Positions 1 to 9,388 are shown, counted from the stretch's first letter. The stretch: 64,000 nucleotides of DNA from Glycomyces artemisiae (GCF_003002955.1 NZ_PVTJ01000008.1:248001-312000); one strand, 5' to 3'. The notes: generated by a model not told the origin, from the sequence alone. Numbers and translations are program-made.

Positions 1-1803
1 GGGAACGCGTCATTGCGGACGGTGGACGCCCGCGCCGCCGCGGAGGTCGACGAGGTCGCCCGCTGGCAGCCCGACAAGCCCGTCGCCGTCGTCGTCGGCG
101 AGACCAAGCGCGGCAAGTCCTCGCTGGTGAACGCCCTCCTGGGCATGCCGGGCCTGTCCCCGGTGGACGCGCAGGTCGCCACGACCGCGTATCTGGAGTT
201 CGCGTACGCCGAGCAGGCGTCGGTGCGCGCCTGGCAGCCCGGCGCCGCCGACCCGATGCTCCTGGGGGTCGGGGACCTGCGGAACTGGGCAACCCGCCTG
301 GGCACCATGCCCCCCGGGATGGTCCCGCCGCGGCGCATGCTCGTCGGGCACCCGTCGGCGCTGCTCAAGCACATGTCCGTGGTGGACACGCCCGGCACCG
401 GCGGCCTGGACCCCGACCACGCGCAGATCGCGCTCGAAGCGGTCGCCCGCGCCACCTGCCTCATCATGGTCACCGACGCGTCGTCGCCGATGGCGAAGAC
501 CGAGCTGGACTTCCTCACCGAAGCATCGAAGCGCGTCAACTTCGTGGTGTTCGCGCTGACGAAGACCGACACGTACCCGGGGTGGCGGACGGTCCTGGAG
601 GAGAACCGGTCGCTCATCGAGGCGCACGCGCCCCGCTTCCGCAACGCCCCGCACTTCCCCGTCTCGGCGATGCTCGCCGAGCATGCCCTGAACTCCCAGG
701 GCCCGACCCGCCAGGCCCTCGCCAAGGAGTCCGGGATCGGGAAGATGCAGCGGGCCCTGGTCAAGGTCGGCGCCGCCGGGAAGGCCCTGGTCGCCGCGAA
801 CGTCGTGCGCGCGGTGCGCACCGAGTTCTCCCGCCTGGCGATCTCCGCGCAGGAGGACATGAAGGCCTACGACCCCGACCCCGAGACCGCGAACCGGTTG
901 AAGGAGGAGAAGAAGCAGGCCCTCAACGCCCGCCGCACCGAGACGAAGAAGGCGAACCTCGCGCTGCGCGTGGAGACCCAGCGCGCGAAGATCGAGGTCC
1001 AGGGGCGCCTGCGCGCCCACCTCCAGGAGCTCGAAGAGGCCCTGCTCAACGAGTTGGAGAAGGCCAACAAGGCCGCCCTCGAATCGCTCCCCCAGCGCAT
1101 CGACATCGCCCTCCAGGGCATCGCCGCGCGCCTGTCGGGCGAGCTGCACCAGCGGTTCGTGCTCCTCGCCGAGCGCGTCCTGCGGCAGGTGTTCACCGAG
1201 GACGAGCTCATGCAGGCCACCAACTCGATCTCCGCGGGCCTGCGGGCCGCGGCCTCGGGCCGGGCCCGCCGCGACGCGAACCAGGACGGCGCGCTCCTCA
1301 TGGCGTCCTCCGCGGGCGTGGCGATGATGGCCGGGCGCGCGGTCACCGCCGGCGCGGGCATGATCGGCCTGACCGCCGTCGCCGGATCGGTCGCCTCCGT
1401 CGCCTTGACCGCGTCCGGTGTGGGCATCGGGCTCGCCGCCGCCGCGTTCCTGCTGTACCGCAGGAAGATCCAGGGCGACCGGCAGGCCGCGAAGCAGTGG
1501 GTGCAGCGCGTCATCGCCGAGGCCCGCGCGAACCTCAACGAGGAGATCGGGTTCCGGTTCACCGAGGTCGAGTTCGTGTTCAACTCCACCCTCGACGACG
1601 CCCTGGAGCGCCGCGCCGCCGAGTTCGACGCCCGCATCTCCGCGGCCGAGAACGCCGCGAAGGCCGACCAGGCCGCCCGCGCGAAGAAGCAGGCCGCGCT
1701 CAAGCAGCGCCGCGACTCCATGGCCCAGAAGGTCAAGCAGCTCGACGAGGTGCTCGCCAAGGCCCGCACCCTCGTACCAGGAGATGAGGAATCCGATGGA
1801 TGA
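1..1803 (+). CDS. Dynamin-like GTPase, 5' end outside window
   Basis: Large GTPase of the dynamin/Era-like type, expected to bind GTP and remodel membranes on the cytoplasmic face. The frame is open to base 1, so the true start may lie upstream; a TTG at 13 is the first possible start here and numbering is from it. Visible: P-loop GETKRGKS (29-36), G3 motif DTPG (125-128), G4 motif TKTD (184-187), a charged coiled-coil region (about 290-360) and a long Gly/Ala-rich hydrophobic segment (about 437-482) followed by basic residues, consistent with a membrane-inserting hairpin, then a second coiled coil at the C-terminus. It overlaps the next gene by 8 bases, so the two are translationally coupled. 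Family assignment is firm; the cellular role is not known. Actinobacterial dynamin-like proteins often come in pairs or next to Hsp70-like genes, which would lie left of the window. Confidence 0.85.
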   Translation, partial: GNASLRTVDARAAAEVDEVARWQPDKPVAVVVGETKRGKSSLVNALLGMPGLSPVDAQVATTAYLEFAYAEQASVRAWQPGAADPMLLGVGDLRNWATRLGTMPPGMVPPRRMLVGHPSALLKHMSVVDTPGTGGLDPDHAQIALEAVARATCLIMVTDASSPMAKTELDFLTEASKRVNFVVFALTKTDTYPGWRTVLEENRSLIEAHAPRFRNAPHFPVSAMLAEHALNSQGPTRQALAKESGIGKMQRALVKVGAAGKALVAANVVRAVRTEFSRLAISAQEDMKAYDPDPETANRLKEEKKQALNARRTETKKANLALRVETQRAKIEVQGRLRAHLQELEEALLNELEKANKAALESLPQRIDIALQGIAARLSGELHQRFVLLAERVLRQVFTEDELMQATNSISAGLRAAASGRARRDANQDGALLMASSAGVAMMAGRAVTAGAGMIGLTAVAGSVASVALTASGVGIGLAAAAFLLYRRKIQGDRQAAKQWVQRVIAEARANLNEEIGFRFTEVEFVFNSTLDDALERRAAEFDARISAAENAAKADQAARAKKQAALKQRRDSMAQKVKQLDEVLAKARTLVPGDEESDG

Positions 1804-2284
1804 GTTCGACCCCTTCGACCCCGAAGCGTCCTCGGACGAGTTCGGCGACGGCCTCGACGACGGCGAGGAGGCCCCCGGGTTCGACGAGTTCGACACCGGC
1901 GAGGTTCCCGACGAGGACGGACTCGAAGCGTTCGCGTTCGACGACGGCGACGACATCGACGAGGACGAGCCGCTCGACGAGGGCTTCAGCGTCGACGCCG
2001 AGTACGACGAGGACGGCGACGACGCGACCGGCGGCGACGAGACCGCCTACGCCGCGACGTATGAGGACCTGCTCCTCGACGAGGCCGACAACCCGCCGAC
2101 GTTCCCGCCCGAACTGGACCTCGACGTCCCCGAACCGGTCGACGGCTACCCGTGGGTCGACCTCGACGCCCTCGGGTCGGCCGAGGCCGAGCCGTGGGTG
2201 AACTCCGTCGACGCCTCCGAGTACGCGATCGCCGACATCGACGACCCGGCCGCGCAGGCCCTGGCCCGCTTCTGGCAGGGCTAG
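1796..2284 (+). CDS. Highly acidic protein coupled to the GTPase
   Basis: A 162-residue protein dominated by Asp and Glu, with almost no Lys, no membrane segment and no recognised domain. The start ATG at 1796 sits inside the end of the GTPase gene and is preceded by a good ribosome-binding site (AGGAGATGAGG), so coupling is clear. The N-terminal half is low-complexity (DEFDPFDPE, clusters of DED and DD); the C-terminal third is more ordered (a PWVDLDALG stretch and a closing ALARFWQG). Its composition suggests an adaptor or charge partner for the basic, membrane-associated GTPase, but that is inference from position only. A perfect hairpin terminator follows. Confidence 0.7.
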   Translation: MDEFDPFDPEASSDEFGDGLDDGEEAPGFDEFDTGEVPDEDGLEAFAFDDGDDIDEDEPLDEGFSVDAEYDEDGDDATGGDETAYAATYEDLLLDEADNPPTFPPELDLDVPEPVDGYPWVDLDALGSAEAEPWVNSVDASEYAIADIDDPAAQALARFWQG

Positions 2285-2763
2285 ACCCGGGCCCCGGCTC
2301 GGCGGGCCCGGCAGCCGCCGACCGACCCCCGCGACCGCATCTTCAAGGCCGACGGCCCCGCACCGAGTGCGGGGCCGTCGGCGTCCGCGCACACAGATCG
2401 ACAAACGCGAATGGCCGCCGTGCACTGTCCGAAGTCGCCGAACCCGCCGCGAGTGGGGAGCGACGCAAAGGAACGCACCGCCCGTGCGCCGCGCGCCCGC
2501 GCGAACACACGACCCCGCCGGCGCGAAGGAAACCGCAGGTCCCAGCGCTGCAAGCAGTTTCATGAAGCGGCTTCGCGGCCTCCACTGTGGCGGCGGATCG
2601 GGCCGGGATTCACCCGTCCGGGTGCGGCGGTGCGAAAATTCGGGACCTGCCGACACCGAAAGGGGCGAACCGGCGGTAGATTGGGGGCTCCATTACCGTC
2701 GAGTCCGACGCCCGATCCCCCTCTCCGGGCACAGGCCCGTCCCCGTACGACCGACCGGGAGCC
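2285..2763. other. Intergenic region with terminator, otherwise featureless
   Basis: The 479-base gap holds the hairpin at 2348-2382 and then about 380 bases with no credible gene; short frames here are Arg/Pro-rich and lack ribosome-binding sites. The end of the gap is presumably the promoter region of the J-domain gene, but no clear -35/-10 pair could be picked. Confidence 0.5.
2348..2382 (+). terminator. Strong hairpin after the acidic gene
   Basis: Perfect 16-bp stem (2348-2363 with 2367-2382) closed by a 3-base CGA loop, 63 bases after the stop codon. No T-run follows, which is common for actinobacterial terminators. It closes the GTPase/acidic-protein transcript. Confidence 0.8.
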
Positions 2764-4029
2764 GTGGTGAACGAACCAGACCACTACCGCGTCCTCGGGG
2801 TGAGCCCGCAGGCACCACGCAACGAGATCCAGGCCGCCTACCGCCGGCGCCTGCGCGAGACCCATCCCGACCGCGGCGGCGACGAGGCCGAGTTCCACCT
2901 CGTCCAAGGCGCCTGGGAGACCCTCTCGCACGCCGGGCTGCGCCGCGAGTACGACCTGCTGCGGTTCGGGCGCCGCGCCGCCCGCCGCTACGGCAAGGCC
3001 GCCGCCAAGCCCTCCCACAGGAAGGTCCGCGGCTGGAACGTCGCGCCTCCGCCCGAACCGGTCCAGCACGCCTTCCCGACCAAAGGCGCCCTCGTCGCCG
3101 TCCCCTGGCACGCGCGGCTGCGCCTGGCCCGGCCCGTCTACCGGCCCTCGGCGTGGATCGCCGCCGCGGTCAGCATCGCGGCCGCCGCCGTGTGGGTGTT
3201 CATGGGACTGGGGTTCCTCGGCCAGGCGTTCGCCTCCGACTCGTGGATCTTCCTGCTCCTGGCCATCCCGGTGACGATCGCGATCGCGATGATCGTCGTC
3301 GTCCAGACCAGCCGGGCCCTGCGCCGCCGCCCCGACACCGCCCCGCCCCCGCCCACCGGGCGGCTGATCTTCGCGACCCTGTTCGCCGCGGCGGTCATCG
3401 CCCTCGCCGGGCCCTCCACGCCGTGGGGCTGGGCCCTGGGCGTGTACGTCCTCACCGGGGCCGCCCTGGCGTGGACCGTGAAACGGGTCCGGTACACCGT
3501 CGCGCTGCGCCGCCAGGTCGGAGCCGCGCTGCGCCAGTTCAACGCGTTCGGGCCCGTCGGGACCCGCCCGAAGGCCGACCGGCCCACGGGGAAGCTCCTG
3601 CGCGAAGTCCTCACGAACCTGCCCGCCGCGCGCCTGTTCGTGGCGCTCCCGGCCGAGCCGGACACGCGCGTGCCGCACGCGATCGTGTGCGGCGACCGGA
3701 TCGCGCTGCTGTGCGCGCCGGTCGGCCGCGACAGCGCCGACGTCGACTCCGTGAACCTCCCCGAGGCCGTCAAGGTCCTCACCGCGGCCCTCCCCGACGC
3801 GCACGTCCAAGGCTGGGTCCTGTGGCCGACGCTCCCCGAGGCCGCCCGCGCCGGGGAGGAGGCCGCCGTCCACGACGTCGCGGTCGGCCAGGCCGCCGCC
3901 GACATCGGCCTGTGGCTCGCCTCGGCAGGCGCGGTCTACGACCTGCCGGTCCTCCAGGCCCTGCGGATGCGCCTCGCCGCCGTCCCGGGCCCGCGCACCG
4001 GCGACCGCACCCCGGCCGTCCGCACCTGA
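2764..4029 (+). CDS. J-domain membrane protein
   Basis: A 421-residue protein with an N-terminal J-domain (about residues 6-68) containing the HPD tripeptide at 34-36 that stimulates Hsp70 ATPase activity. It is followed by a basic linker and four predicted membrane helices near 131-155, 161-181, 201-218 and 223-240, then a soluble C-terminal domain of about 170 residues with no recognised family. It lacks the Gly/Phe and zinc-finger regions of true DnaJ, so it is a specialised co-chaperone that would recruit Hsp70 to the membrane. GTG at 2764 follows GGGAG; GTG at 2767 is equally possible. Its closeness to the dynamin-like GTPase suggests a shared membrane-quality or envelope-stress role, which is inference. 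Confidence 0.8.
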   Translation: MVNEPDHYRVLGVSPQAPRNEIQAAYRRRLRETHPDRGGDEAEFHLVQGAWETLSHAGLRREYDLLRFGRRAARRYGKAAAKPSHRKVRGWNVAPPPEPVQHAFPTKGALVAVPWHARLRLARPVYRPSAWIAAAVSIAAAAVWVFMGLGFLGQAFASDSWIFLLLAIPVTIAIAMIVVVQTSRALRRRPDTAPPPPTGRLIFATLFAAAVIALAGPSTPWGWALGVYVLTGAALAWTVKRVRYTVALRRQVGAALRQFNAFGPVGTRPKADRPTGKLLREVLTNLPAARLFVALPAEPDTRVPHAIVCGDRIALLCAPVGRDSADVDSVNLPEAVKVLTAALPDAHVQGWVLWPTLPEAARAGEEAAVHDVAVGQAAADIGLWLASAGAVYDLPVLQALRMRLAAVPGPRTGDRTPAVRT

Positions 4030-4110
4030 CACTCTTACGCTGCGCTTATGCGCGCTCCGTGAGCAATCGCACCCTCCACACGGGCGGGTGCGGACAGTAG
4101 GGTTCAGGCA

Positions 4111-5457
4111 ATGGACGCCACCGCCCGCGCCGACGCGATCGTCGCCGACCGCCTCCGCGCCGCCGCCGACCGCGAACCCCTCCCCGGGCCCGCAACAGGG
4201 TCGAGCGCCGTCGAGATCGCCGCGTCGATCAGCGCGGGATCGCCCCACGCGGCACGGTTCACCGGCGAGGTCGCCGCGGCCGTCCGCGGCACCGCCCTCG
4301 CATTGGAGGCGGCCCGCCCGCACCCCACGGACCTGTGGGCCGCCGCCGCGGCCGAGCACCCGGACCCGTCGGTGTGGTTCGAGCAGGCCGTGCTCCTGGG
4401 GCACCCGGTCCACCCGCTCGCCCGCTCGCGCGGCGAGCTCACCGACGACGAGATCCGCGCCTACGCGCCCGAGCACCGGGCCCGGATCGACCTGGGCCGC
4501 TACGACGTCCCCGACCGGGCCGCGACCTACACCGACGACGAGGGCCTGCCGCTCCTGCCGGTCCACCCGTGGCAGGCCGCCCGGCGCGGCCTCGACGGCC
4601 CCGGGCAAGTGTGGGGCGGTGCGGCGCCGCTGATGAGCCTGCGGACGCTCTCGACCGGCGACTGGCACGTCAAGACCGCCGTGGACCTCCAGCTGACCTC
4701 GGCGGTCCGGCACGTCTCGGCCGCCGCCGTCCACAACGGGTACTTCCTGTCCGAGCGCCTCGATGCGCCAGTGCGCCGCTGCGGGATCGCGCTCCTGCCG
4801 GAGACCGCCGTATGGGCGCGCCTCGACAGCGAACCGGACCCAGGTCTGGCCGCGATCGTCCGCCCCGCCCCTCATGCGATCGGCCACCCGCGGGCGGTGC
4901 CGCTCGCCGCGCTCGCCGAATGCTGTCCTTCGGACGGGCGCCCGATCGCCGTGGCGTTCACCGGCGACGACCCCGAGGCGTGGTGGGCGTCCTTCGTGGC
5001 GGTCGCGCTGGCGCCGCTGCGGCTGTTCGCCGACACCGGCGTGGCCCTTGAGGCGCACGGGCAGAACACCCTCGCCTCGTTCACCGGGGACCTGCCGACA
5101 TCCCTCGTATACCGGGACTTCGGCGGCGTCCGCGTCCCGCCCGAGGACTGGCCCGAGCTGATCGGCGACCTCCCCGAGCCCGATCCGGAGGCGCGCCTCG
5201 TCAAACTCCTCGCCGCGCTGTTCCCGACGACGCTGACATCGATCGTCGATGCGTTCGCCGACTGGTCGGGCACCGACCCCGGCAAGTGGTGGTCCACCGT
5301 GGCGACAGAGGTGCGGAGCATGGGTCTGGAGTCGTGGATCGCCGACGCGGTCCTGCGCAGGCCCTGGCCGCTTAAGGCCACGACGGCGATGCGCCTGGCC
5401 GACAACGCGACCGACGACATCTGGGTGCGCGTCGACAACCCGCTGGCGGCGGCGTGA
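4111..5457 (+). CDS. IucA/IucC-type siderophore synthetase, first copy
   Basis: NRPS-independent siderophore (NIS) synthetase: it would adenylate a carboxylate such as citrate with ATP and condense it with an amine or alcohol. Family motifs are all visible: GHPVHP (97-102), HPWQ (152-155), KTAV followed by LTSAVR, EAHGQN (314-319) and RDFGG (335-339). The usual HPxxKxR lysine is arginine here (HPLARSR). At 448 residues it is shorter than the usual roughly 580-620; the C-terminal FhuF-like region appears reduced. It overlaps the second synthetase by 4 bases (GTGA), so the block is an operon. No DtxR/IdeR iron box was recognised in the 81 bases upstream. The substrate cannot be told from sequence. 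Confidence 0.85.
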   Translation: MDATARADAIVADRLRAAADREPLPGPATGSSAVEIAASISAGSPHAARFTGEVAAAVRGTALALEAARPHPTDLWAAAAAEHPDPSVWFEQAVLLGHPVHPLARSRGELTDDEIRAYAPEHRARIDLGRYDVPDRAATYTDDEGLPLLPVHPWQAARRGLDGPGQVWGGAAPLMSLRTLSTGDWHVKTAVDLQLTSAVRHVSAAAVHNGYFLSERLDAPVRRCGIALLPETAVWARLDSEPDPGLAAIVRPAPHAIGHPRAVPLAALAECCPSDGRPIAVAFTGDDPEAWWASFVAVALAPLRLFADTGVALEAHGQNTLASFTGDLPTSLVYRDFGGVRVPPEDWPELIGDLPEPDPEARLVKLLAALFPTTLTSIVDAFADWSGTDPGKWWSTVATEVRSMGLESWIADAVLRRPWPLKATTAMRLADNATDDIWVRVDNPLAAA

Positions 5458-6986
5458 ACCTGACCGACCAGATCACGGCCGCGGCCTGGCGCGAAGACCT
5501 CGCCGGGCACCGGGCCGGGCCCGCCCCGGCCCCCGAGGGCCCGTTCAACCAGCTCGATTACCCCGACGGCGGCGACAATGGCGACGACGGCGACCCAGTG
5601 AAGGCCCTGGAGGCGATCCTCGGCGCGACCGTCCCCGCGCACCTGGCCGCCGAACTCGAATCCGCGAAGCACGGCCGGGCCCTCGCGAAGGCCCGCGCCG
5701 CCGTGCGCCGCAGGCATTTCGCGGCGCTCGCCGCCCGGGCCGGGGCGTCGAGCCTCGCGCGGCTCGTCGCCGCCTGCAACAGTGACGCCGACACTGCCGC
5801 GCGCCTGCTCGAAACCCTCGCCACCGACGGCCACCAGCTGCACCCGTGCGCGCGCACCCGCCTGGGCTGGCACCGCCGCGACCTGGAACGGTACGACCTG
5901 GAGACGCCCCGCCCGGTCCGCATCCGCCTCGTCGCCGACCGCGCCGGCATCCTCGACCGGTCCGGGGCCGACTTCCGGACCCACCCGATGCTCGCCGGGC
6001 TCGACCTGCCCGAACCGGTCGTCCCGGTCCACCCGTGGCAGCTCGAGCACCGCGTGCTCCCCCAGTACGCGGACCTGTTCGCCGCCAATCGGCTCGTGGT
6101 GCTCGGCGAGACCGTCCCGGCGTGGCCGACCGCCGCGATCCGCACCCTCGCCGGGCACCGCGCCCCCGGGTTTTTGAAGCTCGCGCTCGGCATCCACATC
6201 ACCTCCACTCGCCGCGACATCTCCCCCGCGACCGCGCTCCTCGCGCCGGTCCTCTCCGCGCACTTGACCGCCCTCGACACCGCGCTCGGCACCGGTGGGC
6301 CGCACCGGCTCGTCCCCGACCTCGCCGGGGCGTGGCTGCCGGGCCGCCGGGACCTGACCGCCATCGCCCGCGCGCCCCTGTCGGCCGTGACCCCGGCGGG
6401 AACGGTATGCGTGCCCGCGACCGCGCTCGCCGCCCTCTCGCCGGTCACGGGGGTGAGCATGGCCGCGGAGTACGCCGACTGGCACGGCGACCCGGCGGCG
6501 TGGCTGCGCGCCTATGCGGCCCTGTTCGTGCCGCCGGTGCTCGCCAAGGCCGCCATGGGCATCGGCCTTGAAGCGCACCTCCAGAACAGCCTGGTCGCCA
6601 TGGACGGGCCCGTCCCGGTCGCCGCGGTCTCGCGCGACCTCGGCGGCGCGCGCCTCCACCTGCCGACCGTCCCCTTCGACGTCGAGCTGCCGGAAGGGAG
6701 TCCGGTGAACGCGGACTCGATGGACCAGGTGCGCGCGAAAGTCGCGTACACGCTGTTCCAGAACCACCTGGCGGCCTTGGTGACCGCGCTGGCGCGCGAC
6801 TGCGGCCTCGACGCCGCCGCGTTCTGGGCCGACCTCGCCGACCTCGTCGCCTCGCTCGACCTGCCCGCGGCCGACCGCGACTGCTACCTCGCCGAGCGGC
6901 AGCCGACGAAGGCGCTGCTGTCGATGCGCCTGGACCCGGGCCGCGAGATCGAGGCCCTCGTCGACAACCCCATGGGGCGCCGATGA
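5454..6986 (+). CDS. IucA/IucC-type siderophore synthetase, second copy
   Basis: A second NIS synthetase of 510 residues, only distantly similar to its upstream neighbour, so it probably does a different condensation step. Motifs: GHQLHP (126-131), with the same Lys to Arg change (HPCARTR), HPWQ (193-196), KLALGIHITSTRRDIS, EAHLQN (373-378) and a SRDLGGAR loop. The GTG start overlaps the previous stop by 4 bases, and its own stop overlaps the decarboxylase start by 4 bases (ATGA). Two synthetases plus a decarboxylase match the enzyme set of vibrioferrin (PvsB, PvsD, PvsE) more than that of aerobactin, but the product is not predictable. Confidence 0.85.
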   Translation: MNLTDQITAAAWREDLAGHRAGPAPAPEGPFNQLDYPDGGDNGDDGDPVKALEAILGATVPAHLAAELESAKHGRALAKARAAVRRRHFAALAARAGASSLARLVAACNSDADTAARLLETLATDGHQLHPCARTRLGWHRRDLERYDLETPRPVRIRLVADRAGILDRSGADFRTHPMLAGLDLPEPVVPVHPWQLEHRVLPQYADLFAANRLVVLGETVPAWPTAAIRTLAGHRAPGFLKLALGIHITSTRRDISPATALLAPVLSAHLTALDTALGTGGPHRLVPDLAGAWLPGRRDLTAIARAPLSAVTPAGTVCVPATALAALSPVTGVSMAAEYADWHGDPAAWLRAYAALFVPPVLAKAAMGIGLEAHLQNSLVAMDGPVPVAAVSRDLGGARLHLPTVPFDVELPEGSPVNADSMDQVRAKVAYTLFQNHLAALVTALARDCGLDAAAFWADLADLVASLDLPAADRDCYLAERQPTKALLSMRLDPGREIEALVDNPMGRR

Positions 6987-8122
6987 GCATCCCCGCGAAG
7001 GTCCGCATCGCGGTCGAAGCCCTCGAATCCCCGGCCAGCGCGTGGGTGTACGACCCGGGCGTGCTCGGCGCGCGCCTGGCGGCGGTGCGGGCGGCGTTCC
7101 CGGAGTGGACGGTCCTGTATGCGATGAAGGCGTGCGCGAACCCGGCGATCCTGGCCGCGGCGGCGCGCGGGGCGGACGGGATCGAGTGCGCCTCGGGCGG
7201 CGAGCTCGCCGCCGCGCAATCAGCAGGGGCGCGCCGGTTGGCGTTCTCGGGGCCTGCGAAGACCCCCGCGGACATCGCGGCCGCTGCGGCGTGCGGGACG
7301 CCGCTGGTGATGCACGCCGAGAGCGTCAGGGAGCTGGAGGCCCTCGCCGCGGCGGGGTTCGCGGGGCCGGTGGCGCTGCGGGTCAACCGGGGCCGGGCGC
7401 TGCCGGGCTCGCACCAGATGACGGGGGCGCCCACGCCGTTCGGCATGGACGAGGACACCGCGCTCGCCGCCCTCGGGCAGGCGCTGGCGCTGGGGCTCGA
7501 TGTGGCGGGGTTCCATCTGCACGCGGTCTCGAACTGCCTCGACGCCGACGCGTACGCCGCGCACGTCCGCGACGCGCTCGCATGGGCCGCAACCGCATCG
7601 GAGGGCGGATTCGGCCTCCGGTATGTGAACGTCGGCGGGGGCCTGGGGGCGGATCCGCGCGGCGACGTGCTCGACCTCGACGCCGTCGCCGCGGCCCTCG
7701 GCGACGGGCCGGGGCGGTTCCTGGACGCCGGGGTGGACTTGGTGGTCGAGCCGGGCCGGTACCTCGCCGCCGCGGCGGGCTGGTACACCGCGGAGGTCGT
7801 CGACGTGAAGACCGTCGGGGGGCGGGCGTTCGCGCTCGTGCGCGGCGGCACGCACCATTTCCGGCTGCCCGCGGCGTGGGGGTACGCGCACCCCTTCGAC
7901 GTCGTGCCGGGCCCGCGCACGGGCGCGGTGCTGACCGACGTGGAGGTCAGGGTGTGCGGGGAGCTGTGCACGCCCCGCGACGTCCTCAACGGCGGCCAGC
8001 GCGTCGAGTCCATCGGGGTCGGGGACCGGCTCGTGTTCGCGGACGCGGGCGCGTACGGCTGGGAGGTCTCGCACGACCGGTTCCTGGGGCATCCGGGCCC
8101 TGACATGGTCGTCATCGACTGA
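6983..8122 (+). CDS. PLP-dependent decarboxylase, SbnH/PvsE-like
   Basis: Fold-type III PLP decarboxylase of the ornithine/diaminopimelate family, 379 residues. The PLP lysine is in YAMKAC (K49), the phosphate-site motif is EPGR, and the C-terminal active-site cysteine motif is GELCTPRDVL. The loop FHLHAVSNC replaces the family's usual FHVGSQ. In NIS clusters such enzymes (SbnH, PvsE, AcsE) decarboxylate an amino acid already joined to citrate, or supply a diamine. Its 4-base overlap with the second synthetase makes that the most likely role; a generic lysA or speC function is less likely in this position. Codons here end more often in G than those of the two synthetases. Confidence 0.85.
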   Translation: MSIPAKVRIAVEALESPASAWVYDPGVLGARLAAVRAAFPEWTVLYAMKACANPAILAAAARGADGIECASGGELAAAQSAGARRLAFSGPAKTPADIAAAAACGTPLVMHAESVRELEALAAAGFAGPVALRVNRGRALPGSHQMTGAPTPFGMDEDTALAALGQALALGLDVAGFHLHAVSNCLDADAYAAHVRDALAWAATASEGGFGLRYVNVGGGLGADPRGDVLDLDAVAAALGDGPGRFLDAGVDLVVEPGRYLAAAAGWYTAEVVDVKTVGGRAFALVRGGTHHFRLPAAWGYAHPFDVVPGPRTGAVLTDVEVRVCGELCTPRDVLNGGQRVESIGVGDRLVFADAGAYGWEVSHDRFLGHPGPDMVVID

Positions 8123-8233
8123 TCGGCCGATCCGCAAACGCTCGCCGTGCTCTACCATGAAGGACCCGATAGGGTGCCCGGTCCGTCCCGACCAGGTGCG
8201 CTACCGCCTCGATCCCCCCATTGAGGAGTCCGT

Positions 8234-9388
8234 ATGCCGATTCGGCGTTTTGCCCGGCGGACCCATCGCGACGCGGCCCGGCTGGCGGCCGCGGGCGAGC
8301 ACCGCAGCGCCCTGCCCGCGTTCGCGGCGGCCGCCGCCGAGTACCGCGAGCGCCTCGCGGGCCATCCGGGCGACCGGGGGTCCCGTGAGGACTTCGCCGA
8401 TCTGCTCGCGTCCGCTGCGGCCTCCCATACCGCGGTGGGCGACTACGCGGCGGCGTTCGCGGCCGAGCGCGAGCGCGCGCAGGTCGCCGACGCGCTCGGC
8501 GCGGTCGGCGCCGCGAAGGCCCGCCAGCGCATGGACCTCGCCGAGTCGGCGGTGCGCGCCGGGCGGCTGCTGACCGCGGCGGTGCAGGCCGACGCGGCGT
8601 TGAACGCCCTGGACGACACGGACCCGAACGACCCGGCCGGCGCGGGGTTCGCGGATCTCGCGTCGGCGCTGGCGCGCGCGGCGCGGGTGTTCGGGCGCGC
8701 CGCCGACCCCGATCTGGCGGTGGCCGCGGCGGACCAGGCCGCGCGGATGCTCCTGGCGGCGGGCCGTCAGGACGCGCTGCTGCGCGACAGCCTGCGCCTG
8801 GCCGCGGCGCTGCACGCGGCCGCCGGGCGCGGCGCGCACGCGCGGGGCGCGAAGGAGCTGCTGGGCAAGTACTTCCCCGACGCCGAGCCGCTGACGGCCC
8901 CGAACCTGGTGACGCTGCGGACGGCGCTGGAGACCGCGGCCGGGCGGGGCGCGTTCGACGATCCGGCGCTGGTGCGGCGCCTGTGCCCCGACCCGGCCGG
9001 GCGGGAGGCGCCGCCGACAGTGACGGCCCGCTGCGACCTCGGCCTGGCCGCGGTCGCCCTGCACGCCGCCGAGCCCGCGGTGGCCGCGCTCGTGGCGCCC
9101 GCGCCGGGGATCGGGTGGCGCATCGCCACCGAGGTCCACTACCTGCTCGCCGCGGCCGACCGGCACGGCGAGCGGAACCTCCACCTGAACTTCCGCGACC
9201 ACGGACCGGTGTGGGTGGCGATGCTCATGGCCCTGGCAGAGGACGGCAAGCGCGGCCCGCTCATGGCCGACCTCGCCCACGCCCTCGCCGGGTTGTGCGA
9301 CCGCCTCCACACCCGCCACGCCGCGCCGGAGTACGAGCCGCTGATGCGGTCGGCCCAGCGGTTCATCGCCGCGCACCCCGACCGGTGA
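8234..9388 (+). CDS. TPR-like helical protein of unknown function
   Basis: A 384-residue, Ala-rich, all-helical protein. Blocks such as AAAEYRERL, VGDYAAAFAAERERA and AVQADAALNAL resemble tetratricopeptide helices, repeating about every 40 residues through most of the length. No membrane segment or catalytic motif is seen. Start ATG 8234 is supported by TTGAGGAGT upstream. It lies 111 bases after the decarboxylase and overlaps the PhzF-like gene by 4 bases, so it is paired with the latter rather than clearly with the siderophore genes. Probably a protein-interaction scaffold; function unknown. Confidence 0.65.
   Translation: MPIRRFARRTHRDAARLAAAGEHRSALPAFAAAAAEYRERLAGHPGDRGSREDFADLLASAAASHTAVGDYAAAFAAERERAQVADALGAVGAAKARQRMDLAESAVRAGRLLTAAVQADAALNALDDTDPNDPAGAGFADLASALARAARVFGRAADPDLAVAAADQAARMLLAAGRQDALLRDSLRLAAALHAAAGRGAHARGAKELLGKYFPDAEPLTAPNLVTLRTALETAAGRGAFDDPALVRRLCPDPAGREAPPTVTARCDLGLAAVALHAAEPAVAALVAPAPGIGWRIATEVHYLLAAADRHGERNLHLNFRDHGPVWVAMLMALAEDGKRGPLMADLAHALAGLCDRLHTRHAAPEYEPLMRSAQRFIAAHPDR

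Noticed and set aside
4030-4110. Iron box (DtxR/IdeR) upstream of the siderophore genes
   Set aside because: No sequence close to the 19-base TTAGGTTAGGCTAACCTAA consensus was found in the gap.
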